The notes beneath the pieces are model-generated. The model worked only from the letters and a program-made list of their open reading frames with translations. It was not told the DNA's origin and did no database searches. Positions 24,341 through 34,194 of a stretch of DNA of 64,000 bases are shown here, one piece after another. Source of the DNA: Aequorivita echinoideorum (lineage in GTDB: Bacteria; Bacteroidota; Bacteroidia; Flavobacteriales; Flavobacteriaceae); contig NZ_JAHCTB010000004.1 in the NCBI RefSeq assembly GCF_018476645.1, forward strand, positions 1-64,000. Reading direction: 5' to 3'. Made by a program: the position numbers and the translations under genes. Numbering within the stretch: position 1 is the stretch's first letter; every line of letters begins with the position of its first letter.

Positions 24341-26407
24341 TCATTCCCGCACCACCTTCACGGTGGCCACCGCCCCGGCACCGTTCTTCAGGCGCAGCAT
24401 ATAGAAGCCGCTTTGCAGGGCGGAGGTGTCGAGGGTATTGTTGCCCTGTTGCAGGCGGCCCTCCATCAGCCGCTTCCCGCCCAGGTCGTAGAGCACGTAG
24501 TCCATCGGCTCTTGGGCATCTATGTTCAGGGCCCCGCCCACCGGGTTGGGGTAGAGGCTGAAGCTGCCTTTTTCCAGCACGTCCGTTGCAAGACCAAAGG
24601 GGTCTATCAGGCTGCACCAGGTGTCGTGGCCGCAGGCGTTGTATGCGGTCACGCACACCCAGTGTTCCCGTGCCTCGGTAAAGGTGTGGTTAATAGTGTT
24701 TGTGGTGGTGGTCTGCACCGTCCCGTCGTCAAAGCCCCATTCAAGGGTATCGTAGTCCATCGTACCGGTATAGGCAAAGTCCACCGTCCCGCCGGTGCCG
24801 GTGTGCGCGTAGGCCGCCTCTGGCAGGGCGCAGCCGCAGTTGTCCGCCCCGGCCTTTACCAGGAAGTAGTCGGTGCCAACCCCGTAGTGCACGTTGGTCA
24901 GGGTATCGCCGCCGGCGAACATCCTGCCCTGGAACTCCCCGCCAATGTAGGTATTGCCGCGCCTGTCGGTGGCAATGGCGGTGGGGTACTCGGCGAAGCC
25001 TCGGTTGCTGGCGATGCTGTCCATGCTGATGATGGCGCCCGTGCGGGCGTCAAAGCGCGCGAGGTAGGCATCGTAGCCGCTGTTGGGGTCAAGGGGAAAG
25101 GAAAAGCCGCCCCAAGTAATGCCGGCATGGCTATTAGCAAATTCAATGATATTGCCGTTGAGCGCTATGGATTGCTTTAGGGAAACACTGTTGTCCGCAA
25201 CGGCGTGCGTGCCGGTAATCAAATTCCCGTAACTGTCCATTTTTAACAGGACGGGAAAAGTACTATAATTAAGCCCATGCCCAGTATAGCCGTTAAAAAT
25301 TACACTTGGATAAGTAGGGCTGTTATCAAAGATGCCTGCCAGATAGATATTACCTTGGCTGTCTATTTGGGGCTTCTCATCAAACCTATTGGATATTGGG
25401 GAAATACCTGCATTTCCCTGCTTCAGCCACGTACTGTTCCCCAGGCTGTCGAACTTGGCAACGAACAGGTGGCTGTTCACCAGTTGCCCGCCTATCCACA
25501 GGCTGTCCTCATAACTACCTCTTGGAGTCGTGTTGTACCCAGACATATAGTAGGATTTGCGCACGGGGTCGTGGTTTATCTTGGGCGCGAAGCCCCCCCC
25601 GAAATCGTTCTCCAGTTCCATGTCCAGCTTGATATTGCCCAGATAATTGTCCTGTGCGTCATACCTCAGGATATAGTCCCCGGGGGAAAGCGTGTCCCCC
25701 TCCGCCACGGGAAAATAGTCAGTCCCCTGGGCCGTGTAGTTCCTTGCCTGTATATAGAGGTGCTGGTCGCCATTGGGGTCTACCATAAAGTCGAACAAAT
25801 TTGTTGTCCAGGAAGTCTCCATTATATGTATGCTGTCCTGCTGATAGGTCCTAAGGTTTTTCATCGTTCCCAGGGTATCGTATTTTACGAGATAGGCCCT
25901 TTGCTTGTATTTCCGTTCGTTGGCGGAATACGGGATGATGGTATCGGTGTCAAAACGGGCCCGGTACTCGGTTCCAAAGACATCCTTGGTGGCCGGAAAT
26001 ACTCCCGCCGTAATATATACATGGCCCAGGGTATCGGTCTCCACTCCCAGGATGCGCCCATCCAGGCTGCCGCTCACCAGCTTGCTCCAGCGGAAGTTGC
26101 CCTCGCAGTCGTAGCTCATCAGCAGCCCGCCGGTGGCGTCCCGCCGCACGTTGCCAAAATTGTCGCCCGGGAAGTGGAAGTCCAGCGTGGTGCCGTCCAC
26201 GCTTAGGTTGTCCCCGCCAATGTTGGACACCATATATACGTTGCCGTTGGGGTCTGTGGCCATGTCCACTACCTCCTCCCTAAAGGCGGTGCCGTTCTGT
26301 TGGGTCGATGCGCTGCCGCCGCGCTTGGCCCACTGCCAGGGCTGTTGGGCAAGGGTCAAGAAGGGCAATGATAGCAATACTATAAATAGGCTTAATTTTG
26401 TTTTCAT
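24341..26407 (-). CDS. T9SS-sorted surface protein, tandem paralogue A
   Basis: The start at 26407 (MKTKLSLFIVLLSLPFLTLAQ) gives a standard signal peptide. The 688-residue protein has an SBBP/propeller-like body with repeated DPNGNVY, DTLGHVYITAGV, DSQGNIYLAGIF and DRRGNTYIGGEF units. A PKD-like WGFDDGT domain and a C-terminal type A sorting domain follow, with YPNPVGGALNID, YDLGGKRL and LQSGFYMLRLK. T9SS would export it and anchor it or release it at the surface. It is visibly GC-rich against its AT-rich surroundings. The N- and C-terminal parts are almost identical to the next gene while the centre differs. Confidence 0.85.
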   Translation of the reverse strand: MKTKLSLFIVLLSLPFLTLAQQPWQWAKRGGSASTQQNGTAFREEVVDMATDPNGNVYMVSNIGGDNLSVDGTTLDFHFPGDNFGNVRRDATGGLLMSYDCEGNFRWSKLVSGSLDGRILGVETDTLGHVYITAGVFPATKDVFGTEYRARFDTDTIIPYSANERKYKQRAYLVKYDTLGTMKNLRTYQQDSIHIMETSWTTNLFDFMVDPNGDQHLYIQARNYTAQGTDYFPVAEGDTLSPGDYILRYDAQDNYLGNIKLDMELENDFGGGFAPKINHDPVRKSYYMSGYNTTPRGSYEDSLWIGGQLVNSHLFVAKFDSLGNSTWLKQGNAGISPISNRFDEKPQIDSQGNIYLAGIFDNSPTYPSVIFNGYTGHGLNYSTFPVLLKMDSYGNLITGTHAVADNSVSLKQSIALNGNIIEFANSHAGITWGGFSFPLDPNSGYDAYLARFDARTGAIISMDSIASNRGFAEYPTAIATDRRGNTYIGGEFQGRMFAGGDTLTNVHYGVGTDYFLVKAGADNCGCALPEAAYAHTGTGGTVDFAYTGTMDYDTLEWGFDDGTVQTTTTNTINHTFTEAREHWVCVTAYNACGHDTWCSLIDPFGLATDVLEKGSFSLYPNPVGGALNIDAQEPMDYVLYDLGGKRLMEGRLQQGNNTLDTSALQSGFYMLRLKNGAGAVATVKVVRE

Positions 26408-26419
26408 AAGCAATAACAA

Positions 26420-26631
26420 TATTCAATCAACAATTAACAATTAACAATTAGCAATCAGCAATGAATAATTAATAATGATGATTAGCAATATCAATAAAAC
26501 ATAGTAAATTACACATTACACATTACACATTACACATTACACATTACGCATTACGCATTACAAATCACACATTCCACAACTTAAAACTTAAAACTTAAAA
26601 CTGAGAACTGACAACCAACAACCGACAACCC
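26420..26631 (-). repeat. Heptamer-periodic repeat between the T9SS paralogues
   Basis: This is non-coding sequence of imperfect 7-bp units: AACAATT and AGCAATC types on the left, about five ACATTAC copies in the middle, and AAAACTT and GACAACC types on the right. It ends at the stop codon of the next minus-strand gene (26632). The order of unit types parallels 24190-24340, so it was duplicated along with the gene. Confidence 0.85.
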
Positions 26632-28692
26632 TCACTCCCGCACCACCTTCACGGTGGCCACCGCCCCGGCACCGTTCTTCAGGCGCAGCATATAGAAGCC
26701 GCTTTGCAGGGTGGAGGTGTCCAGCACGTTTGCGCCGCGCCCTAGGCCGCCCTCCATCAGCCGCTTCCCGCCAAGGTCGTACAGCACGTAGTCCATCGGC
26801 TCTTGGGCATCTATGTTCAGGGCCCCGCCCACCGGGTTGGGGTAGAGGCTAAAGCTGCCTTTTTCCAGCGCGCCCGTTGCAAGACTAAAGGGATCTATCA
26901 GGCTGCACCAGGTGTCGTGGCCGCAGGCGTTGTATGCGGTCACGCACACCCAGTGCTCGCGCGCCTCGGTAAATGTGTGGGCAATGGTATTTGCGGTGCT
27001 GGTAAGCACCGTGCCGTCGTCGAAGCCCCATTCCAGGGTATCGTAGTCCATCGTGCCGGTATAGGCAAAGTCCACCGTCCCGCCGGTGCCGGTGTACGCG
27101 TATGCCCCCTGTGGCAGGGCGCAGCCGCAGTTGTCCGCCCCGGCCTTCACCAGGAAGTAGTCGGTGCCCACGCCGTAGTGCACGTTGGTCAGGGTATCGC
27201 CGCCGGCGAACATCCTGCCCTGGAACCTTCCGCCCACATAGGTGTTGCCGCGCCTGTCGGTGGCAATGGCGGTGGGGTACTCGGCGAAGCCTCGGTTGCT
27301 GGCGATGCTGTCCATGCTTAGGATGGCGCCCGTGCGGGCGTCAAAGCGCGCGAGATAGGCATCGTAGCCGCTGTTGGGGTCAAAAGGAAAGGAAAAGCCG
27401 CCCCAGGTGATGCCGCCGTGGCTGCCCGTAAAGGATATCCTGTCACCCGCCAAGCTTAGGGAGGGGGTCGGGGATTCAGAACTGGTACTCGATGCGTTGA
27501 CACCATAAATCAGGTTGCCGTCGGCATCCATCTTGACGATGACCGGAAAACTTCTATTGGTCGGGACCTGGGGCGTAAACCCATTGAATGTTGTCTGTTG
27601 GCTATTGGTTTGGTTAAATATCCCTGCCAGATAGATATTTCCTTGGTGGTCAATCTGTGGCTTGCTGTCAAACCTATTGGATTGCACTATACCTGGACTT
27701 CCCTGCTTCAGCCAGGTGCTGTTGCCCAGGCTGTCGAACTTGGCCACGAACAGCGGGCTGTCCACCAGTTGCCCGCCTACCCAAAGGCTGTCCTGGTAGG
27801 TGCCGGTGTATGGGGTGCTGTTGTAACCGGACATATAGTAAGCCTTGCGCACGGGGTCGTGGTTTATCTTGAGGTTGGACCCTCCGTAGTCTATCTCCAG
27901 TTCCATGTCCAGTTTGATATTGCCAAGATAATTGCCCTGCACGTCATATTTTATGATGTAATCCCCCACGGGGAGGGTATCGTTTTCCACTATGGGAAAA
28001 TAGGAGTTTCCGCTCCTCGCATCGTCATAGGCGTGGATAAGTAGATGCTGGGTTCCATTTGGATCCACGGCCATATCGGGAACAAGGATGGTCCTGGATG
28101 CCTCGGTCAGTGTAATGCTGTCGGGCTGGAAGGTATGGAATCTTTCCATATTTCCCAGGGTATCATAGCGAACCATATATATTTGCTGTTTGTATTTCCG
28201 TTCGTTGGCGGAATAGGGGACGATGGTATCGGTATCAAAACGGGCACGGTGCTCGTTGCCAAAGCCGTCCTTGGTGGCGGGAAACACTCCCGCCGTAATA
28301 TATACATGGCCAAGGGTATCGGTTTCCAAGGCTACGATGCGCCCATCCAGGCTGCCGCTCACCAGCTTGCTCCAGCGGAAGTTGCCCTCGCAGTCATAGC
28401 TCATCAACAGCCCGCCGGTGGCGTCCCTCCGCACGTTGCCAAAAAAATCGGACGGGAAGTGGAAGTCCAGCGTGGCGCCGTCCACTTCCAGGTTGTCCCC
28501 GCCAATGTTGGACACCATATATACGTTGCCGTTGGGGTCTGTGGCCATGTCCACCACCTCCTCCCTAAAGGCGGTGCCGTTCTGCTGGGTCGATGCACTG
28601 CCGCCGCGCTTGGCCCACTGCCACGGTTGCTGCGCAAGTGCCAAGAAGGGCAATGATAGCAGCACTATAAATAGGTTTAGTCTTGTTTTCAT
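26632..28692 (-). CDS. T9SS-sorted surface protein, tandem paralogue B
   Basis: The 686-residue paralogue of the preceding gene starts MKTRLNLFIVLLSLPFLALAQ. It has the same layout: signal peptide, SBBP/propeller-like body with DxxGNxY units, PKD-like WGFDDGT domain and a sorting domain (YPNPVGGALNID ... LQSGFYMLRLK). Residues 1-150 and about 430-686 are near-identical to the paralogue. The centre (about 180-430) is diverged, for example APRIVIG-type versus NYTAQGT regions. It is GC-rich and codes on the minus strand. Its function is unknown; surface exposure is inferred from the sorting domain. Confidence 0.85.
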   Translation of the reverse strand: MKTRLNLFIVLLSLPFLALAQQPWQWAKRGGSASTQQNGTAFREEVVDMATDPNGNVYMVSNIGGDNLEVDGATLDFHFPSDFFGNVRRDATGGLLMSYDCEGNFRWSKLVSGSLDGRIVALETDTLGHVYITAGVFPATKDGFGNEHRARFDTDTIVPYSANERKYKQQIYMVRYDTLGNMERFHTFQPDSITLTEASRTILVPDMAVDPNGTQHLLIHAYDDARSGNSYFPIVENDTLPVGDYIIKYDVQGNYLGNIKLDMELEIDYGGSNLKINHDPVRKAYYMSGYNSTPYTGTYQDSLWVGGQLVDSPLFVAKFDSLGNSTWLKQGSPGIVQSNRFDSKPQIDHQGNIYLAGIFNQTNSQQTTFNGFTPQVPTNRSFPVIVKMDADGNLIYGVNASSTSSESPTPSLSLAGDRISFTGSHGGITWGGFSFPFDPNSGYDAYLARFDARTGAILSMDSIASNRGFAEYPTAIATDRRGNTYVGGRFQGRMFAGGDTLTNVHYGVGTDYFLVKAGADNCGCALPQGAYAYTGTGGTVDFAYTGTMDYDTLEWGFDDGTVLTSTANTIAHTFTEAREHWVCVTAYNACGHDTWCSLIDPFSLATGALEKGSFSLYPNPVGGALNIDAQEPMDYVLYDLGGKRLMEGGLGRGANVLDTSTLQSGFYMLRLKNGAGAVATVKVVRE

Positions 28693-28725
28693 GGGTATAT
28701 GTATTTATTATTTATTTAAAATAAT

Positions 28726-31700
28726 TCATTGGTAAAAGACCGTACGTGTTTCCTCCCGTAGTACCAGCAGGTAGGTGCCATTGGCAAAAGGAGACAGATC
28801 CAGTGGGGTGCTTGCGCTATTTAAGTTCAAGCGCTCCCTTTTTATTTCCCTTCCATAGAGATCATAAATATACACTATAGCATTGGTTCCCTGAATAGCT
28901 TCGGCAGTATGGCTAAGCTGTACCACGCCGGTGGTGGGGTTGGGTGCTACCGTATATTTTTGCGCTCCTCCGGTTTCCGTTTCTTCACCATTCGTTGGTC
29001 TATGGGATCCGGTAGGGCAAGCTGGAAAATTGATGGAAAAATCATTAAGGCAGGTAATCCCTTGATCCGGTCCAGTAGAAGTTAGGGCAAAAGATACCAT
29101 TCCGCCAGCAAAACCAGCTGGGGGATAAAATTCCATATTAGCCACGGTTACCCCTGGGGGTAAGTATCCACCTCCCGGAACCATCACCCCGCTATTGGTT
29201 AAATTATTGATGGTATATGAAATGGAGCTATGGTTGCTTATATCCAGGGTAAGGGTATAATAACAGTTTCCAAACCCATCTATCATGGGCTGTAGGTTCA
29301 ATACACGTAGTATAATGTCGCAATCCTGGCAACGTTCGGCGAGTTCCCAAGAAAACCCTTGGCTCAAGGTATTGCAATAACCATTATCCAATTGCAATTG
29401 GTATAGGCCATCCCCACTCCAAAATTGGTTTGGCATAATCCCCATCCCTGAATTGATGTTGTTGCTATCCACTTGCCATTCCCAAGTAAAAGGAATAATG
29501 GGCCCCGTAACATAATAATCACTTACATTTTGTTCGCATACTTCATAACAGCCTTGAGGATAGGCCCAGATATAGGCCTCCGGATTTTGGGGTACATCTA
29601 TTTCTTTACTGCTGCTGCACCCTTGGTCGTTTATAAAGGTTACTCGGTAAGGACCTCCATGGGTTACTTGAATAATATTCCCCGTTTGCCCATCGCTCCA
29701 TAAATAGATGCCCGGTTCATTGGCTCTTGCATCTAATTCTACGGTATAGGGCTCGCATTCCAAAATGGCAATGCTTACCTCAGGGGCATCGGGCAATGGG
29801 TTCACCGTAATATCATAGCTGGTGGTAGCACTGCAGCCTGCAAGTGTGGTTACTGTCAAGTCATAGGTATAATTTCCGGGAGTGATAAGGGTCTGGTCTA
29901 TTACCGCTATATCATCCCATTGGGGCAAGGGTTGCCCGTCCAGTTCCCAACTGTATTGGTAGTTGTTTTCAAAAACAGGATTGGCGTGCAACTGGAAGGG
30001 TGTTTCGGCACACACTTCAAGGGGTCCATTTATTACGGCATCCGGCGTTTCCAAAAATGCTACTGAAATTCGGCTGATGCCGTACTGTACACAACCATTG
30101 TTATCCACCCCATCCAGTATATAAATACCGGGTTGGGTGACGGTTATGTTATTTACTGTTACTGGAGTTTGTTGCATACTGACTATTACACCATTGACTT
30201 CCCGTTTCCATATATGTGTTGTCACATTACTTGATTGACCAAGCGGTGGACTATATGTAATGGTTATTGGATTCCCCGCACACGCACTAGGTGGGCTGAG
30301 GTCCAAAGAACCATCCATATTGGGGGCGTCAATAGTAATGGCATGGCTTACTGTGGTACTGCAGCCAAGGGCGTTGGTTACTGTTAATATAACATCCTTT
30401 TGCCCTACAGAGAAGTTGCGTATAGGATTTAGTAAGGAATTTAATGCTCCATCGTCAAAATCCCATTCATAGATAAGGTTGGGGTCATTAACGGTAGCCG
30501 CAAAGGGCACTGGCTCCCCTGCGCAGGCCTGCAACGGCGCAACGATAGTGGCGGTGGGAAAATCGGGCAAGGTTATGGTTAGGCTCGTGGAGCAAGCGGC
30601 GTACCCAGAACCAGAGATATCCAGCCCCAGGGTATGGTTCCCGGGCGTTAAGTTGGGTACTGTTATTTGTGGTAAGCCTTGGGGCGTACCGCTCCCTACG
30701 TTTACCCCATCCACAAAATAGGTAAGGCTTTGTATGGGGGTGGTGGGAAAATAATCGGAGGCTTCATAAATGGTTACATTATAGCCATTCCCGGCAGTAT
30801 TGCATATAATACTGTAGTCTAGGTTTGCTTCATAGGGGACAATGAATTCTTCCACAGCTACAACGGCATCGCTACAAGGGTTTCCGTATATGTCTATTGT
30901 TGCATAGACTTCACTATAATATATCCTATGTATTCCTACTCCACTCACCGTAAAGTTTGCAGTAGTGGCGGTTTGTCCCGTAAGTTGGTTTCCGTCCACT
31001 TGCCAGTGGTAGGATAAGGGGGTAGTACCAGAATTATTTACAGCAGTAGCGGTATAGGCGTTACATCCGGTATTGGCTAAGGGAGTATTTATGGTGGGTG
31101 GTAGTTCGTTTACCATACAATCATCATCAATATTGCAATTCTCCTCCCTTACGTAGACTATATTCGTGGTATCCGTACAGCCATTGGCACTTTCAACCAC
31201 GGCATAATATTGCCCAAACTGGGTAGCGGTATAGGAGGTAGTCATAGGGGGTAGGGCTGGGGAAATCGAGGATCCGTTATAAAACCATTCAATTGCTATA
31301 GCGGTGGCATAATTGCTGTCCAATATTAGGTTTAGGGTAGGTGGATCTGTTGCCAATGCTCCAGCACTGCAATAGTTGTGGTTGAGTGCGGGCGTTAAGT
31401 GTGCCAACGGTGCAGGCTGCACTTGTAAACTAAAAGTTGCAATAGCATTGTTTAGGCAACCATTGGGTTCTGTTACCGTTACCTGTACTATATAATTGGT
31501 GCCAATGGGGCTTAAATTATCGTAAATATGGGATGTATTCGGACCAGTGGCGGTACCGCCATCCCCAAAATTCCATGTGATGGTGTTCCAAGAGGTCAGG
31601 CCATTAATACTGAAATTAACAACCTCGTCCCGGCACACGGTATTGGGCGCGTTGATGCTTATGGGTACGCTAGGCTCGATGACCACTGGAAACTGTTTGA

Positions 31701-33642
31701 TGGTCTTTGCACCACATTTTTCTATGGAAAGTTCCAGTAGGGCAGTGGTGGTGGTAGCTACATTGTTCCACAATACCTCAACTTCATGGTTTTGTGGGTT
31801 TTCGGCTATACTTCCCAAATCTGGCGTAAGTATTTTCCATTCGTATTTGTCACCCTCCAGATAATCTACGGTATAACTGGCATAACTACTGGAACATACA
31901 TTTTGAGGCCCCGCAAAATCATAGTCTATTTGTAGCCCTGTGGGGTTTATTACTATTACATCTTGGCTTACGCATCCCTCATTTTCAAAAAAGAGCCTTA
32001 ATTGATAGGTGCCTGTATAGTTTGGGTTCCAGATTACGGAAACCTCATCCCCAATGGCCTCATCGGTATTGGTACTGCTGAATACCCCAGAACCTGGCGC
32101 TATATTCCAGACTGCTTGATGGGTGCCGGGCGGCTCTGGTACGGCACTATAGGCTATGGGCATACCAAAACATACTTCCAGTGGGCCGTCAATGGCAATG
32201 GGCGATTCTGCTGGTGGCTTTACATATACGGTAAAAGGTGTTATACAATCAATATCTCCTATATAGATAGTATAAAGGCCCGGTTCGGTAAAAATGGCAT
32301 TTATTGTGCTTCCAGAATAAGAGCTGGCGCCAGTGGGCCCATCAATGATCCAATCATACTGTATTCCGGAAGTAGTGGTATAAAAGTTTTCACTTTCATT
32401 TATGCAGGTAGTGGTATTGCCTAAAATCTTTATATCGTTCTCTATTGTCAGCTCTTTAAAGGCAACGCCCCCACAGCCTTTTAAAGTATTTGTATATATG
32501 GCTTCCAGTATATAATTTCCTCCGGTAATTCCCTCAAGCACAATTTCATTGGGTTGGTCACTCGGTATTATGTCGATTCCTGCTGAAGGTGTTATTTGCC
32601 ATTCAACTTCCGTAGAGGGCCATTGGGGTATGGCATATCGCGCTTGCGCTCCCTCACAAAGGGTAGTGGGACCGGAAATAAGTACATCATCCTTTATAAC
32701 GGGTACTTTTATGGTTACGGGTTCTTGGCAGGTTACATCGCAGGAGAATGGATTATAGGTCAAATATCCAAAACCATCTTGGTCTACGCGGTCCCATTGT
32801 ACCTGTACCTCGTTCACAGTGTCATAAATAATCGTACCACCGTCTGCTATCCATTGATAATCAAAACATTCAACAGATTCTCCTTCCAAATTTGTAACAG
32901 TGTAGGTTTCCACTTCGTTTTCACAGGCTATGCTATTGCAACTTATTTGCATCCCTTCATCCCCTACGTGTACTTCAATTTTTTCTGAGGAACTACAATT
33001 ACAGTCATTTGTAACGGTAAGGATTACATAATAGACACCATTTTGCGTAAAAATGTGGGAAGGTTCAAAGGTTTCTACTGTGGTATCATCGTCAGAAAAA
33101 TACCAACTGTGAAAAATTATTTGTGAATTCCCATCGTTGGTGGTTAGATTTTCAAAGTACACCACCTCATCCTTACATACATTAATTACAGTGGGTCTGG
33201 GTCCGTTGGGGTACACCGTAAAATCTACAATTGGCTTGGGTATTAATTCCACACATACTCTACGTGTAAAAATTTCTTCATTGGTTTCCACACGTACGGT
33301 GATTTCTCCATAAAGTCCGTTCCCCCATGCTATGGTAACATCGCTAGCAGAGGAGTTTTGTATGGTTCCGCCCACCACATACCATTGTACATCAATCCAA
33401 GGGGTAGGGTCGCCGGTCAACGTATAGGTAACCGTACTGCCTTCACATACTTTAATGCACTCTTGGGGTCCCTCTACATTAAAGCCTACATCCGTAGCAT
33501 CCTCACACCCCACGGCAATGTCCCAATAAAGTCCGGTAGGGGCTTGGGCTATGCCGGTTATTGAAAAGAGAAAAAATAAGCCTATTGCCAAAAACCTAAT
33601 AAAAGGTTGTAAGGAGAATGAATGGTAATTGTTAATTTTCAT
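28726..33642 (-). CDS. Giant PKD/Ig-like T9SS surface protein
   Basis: The start at 33642 (MKINNYHSFSLQPF...) gives a signal peptide ending at SITGIAQA; upstream in-frame codons have no signal character. The 1638-residue protein is a string of roughly a dozen PKD/Ig-like domains. Clear PKD motifs are ITWNFGDGG and YEWDFDDGA, and each repeat starts with a GP..VC.G or INGPLEVC type motif. The C-terminus carries a type A T9SS domain (VAPNPTTGVVQL ... YDLYGREI ... FANGTYLLVL). Such proteins act as adhesins or surface-layer components in gliding flavobacteria. The truncated ORF at 22636 is a relative. It is followed directly by the GC-rich T9SS pair on the same strand. Confidence 0.85.
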   Translation of the reverse strand: MKINNYHSFSLQPFIRFLAIGLFFLFSITGIAQAPTGLYWDIAVGCEDATDVGFNVEGPQECIKVCEGSTVTYTLTGDPTPWIDVQWYVVGGTIQNSSASDVTIAWGNGLYGEITVRVETNEEIFTRRVCVELIPKPIVDFTVYPNGPRPTVINVCKDEVVYFENLTTNDGNSQIIFHSWYFSDDDTTVETFEPSHIFTQNGVYYVILTVTNDCNCSSSEKIEVHVGDEGMQISCNSIACENEVETYTVTNLEGESVECFDYQWIADGGTIIYDTVNEVQVQWDRVDQDGFGYLTYNPFSCDVTCQEPVTIKVPVIKDDVLISGPTTLCEGAQARYAIPQWPSTEVEWQITPSAGIDIIPSDQPNEIVLEGITGGNYILEAIYTNTLKGCGGVAFKELTIENDIKILGNTTTCINESENFYTTTSGIQYDWIIDGPTGASSYSGSTINAIFTEPGLYTIYIGDIDCITPFTVYVKPPAESPIAIDGPLEVCFGMPIAYSAVPEPPGTHQAVWNIAPGSGVFSSTNTDEAIGDEVSVIWNPNYTGTYQLRLFFENEGCVSQDVIVINPTGLQIDYDFAGPQNVCSSSYASYTVDYLEGDKYEWKILTPDLGSIAENPQNHEVEVLWNNVATTTTALLELSIEKCGAKTIKQFPVVIEPSVPISINAPNTVCRDEVVNFSINGLTSWNTITWNFGDGGTATGPNTSHIYDNLSPIGTNYIVQVTVTEPNGCLNNAIATFSLQVQPAPLAHLTPALNHNYCSAGALATDPPTLNLILDSNYATAIAIEWFYNGSSISPALPPMTTSYTATQFGQYYAVVESANGCTDTTNIVYVREENCNIDDDCMVNELPPTINTPLANTGCNAYTATAVNNSGTTPLSYHWQVDGNQLTGQTATTANFTVSGVGIHRIYYSEVYATIDIYGNPCSDAVVAVEEFIVPYEANLDYSIICNTAGNGYNVTIYEASDYFPTTPIQSLTYFVDGVNVGSGTPQGLPQITVPNLTPGNHTLGLDISGSGYAACSTSLTITLPDFPTATIVAPLQACAGEPVPFAATVNDPNLIYEWDFDDGALNSLLNPIRNFSVGQKDVILTVTNALGCSTTVSHAITIDAPNMDGSLDLSPPSACAGNPITITYSPPLGQSSNVTTHIWKREVNGVIVSMQQTPVTVNNITVTQPGIYILDGVDNNGCVQYGISRISVAFLETPDAVINGPLEVCAETPFQLHANPVFENNYQYSWELDGQPLPQWDDIAVIDQTLITPGNYTYDLTVTTLAGCSATTSYDITVNPLPDAPEVSIAILECEPYTVELDARANEPGIYLWSDGQTGNIIQVTHGGPYRVTFINDQGCSSSKEIDVPQNPEAYIWAYPQGCYEVCEQNVSDYYVTGPIIPFTWEWQVDSNNINSGMGIMPNQFWSGDGLYQLQLDNGYCNTLSQGFSWELAERCQDCDIILRVLNLQPMIDGFGNCYYTLTLDISNHSSISYTINNLTNSGVMVPGGGYLPPGVTVANMEFYPPAGFAGGMVSFALTSTGPDQGITCLNDFSINFPACPTGSHRPTNGEETETGGAQKYTVAPNPTTGVVQLSHTAEAIQGTNAIVYIYDLYGREIKRERLNLNSASTPLDLSPFANGTYLLVLREETRTVFYQ

Positions 33643-33749
33643 TGTTTGATTGGCTAGTGTTGATAATAGTTGAAAATTTTTTGTAATATATGAAATATAA
33701 TTAAATATCATAAATATTTGTTAACGCCCTAATCCAACCCCAATCATGT

Positions 33750-34020
33750 CAGTTCGAGTGTTTTTCACGAAGCGGAGCAAGTGAAAAATGTATCGAGAAC
33801 CGAAGTGTTTTCACGAAGCGAAATCAACTATTAAAAAAGCCTGTGCTGAGCTTGTCGAAGCATATCGAGAACCGAAGTGTTTTTCACGAAGCGAAATCAA
33901 CTATTAAAAAAGCATGTGTTGAGCTTGTCGAAGCATATCGAGAACCGGAGTGCTTTTCACGAAGAGACAGCAACTACTAAAAAGGGCTGTGTTGAGCTTG
34001 TCGAAGCATATCAAGACCCT
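33750..34020. repeat. 72-73-bp tandem repeat (about 3.5 copies)
   Basis: The unit contains CACGAAGCGAAATCAACTA, then a GAGCTTGTCGAAGCATATC segment and AGAACCGAAGTG. The TATCGAGA motif starts at 33791, 33863 and 33936 and, with one change, at 34009, giving spacing of 72-73 bp. The GAGCTTGTCGAAG core is a common dispersed Bacteroidota repeat. Open frames through it are not genes. Confidence 0.8.
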
Positions 34021-34039
34021 GATGATCCCAATTTAATCA

Positions 34040-34194
34040 AAAGCCAACAGCCATCAGCTAAAAGCCAAAGGCTAACAGCCAAAAGCAAAGGCCAAAAGCC
34101 ATCAGACAACCAATAACTTACAACCAAGAACTAAAAAAAGAACCCACAACCGACAACCGACAACTGACAACCGACAACCGACAACTGAAAATCA
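34040..34194 (-). repeat. Heptamer-periodic repeat ending at a stop codon
   Basis: The array starts with imperfect 7-mers (AAAAGCC, AACAGCC, ATCAGCT types), then runs of AACCGAC/AACTGAC from 34141. It ends at the stop codon of the minus-strand gene at 34195. It is non-coding and continues the 7-bp phase for about 150 bp. Confidence 0.8.

Noticed and set aside
24413-26206. Long plus-strand open frames opposite the T9SS genes (also around 26803-28656)
   Set aside because: They mirror GC-rich coding sequence on the other strand, have no signal or domain, and give Arg/Gly/His-rich translations typical of antisense shadows.
33877-34116. Small plus-strand frame in the repeat region (and 35106-35333)
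   Set aside because: Both consist of tandem repeat DNA without start context or homology.
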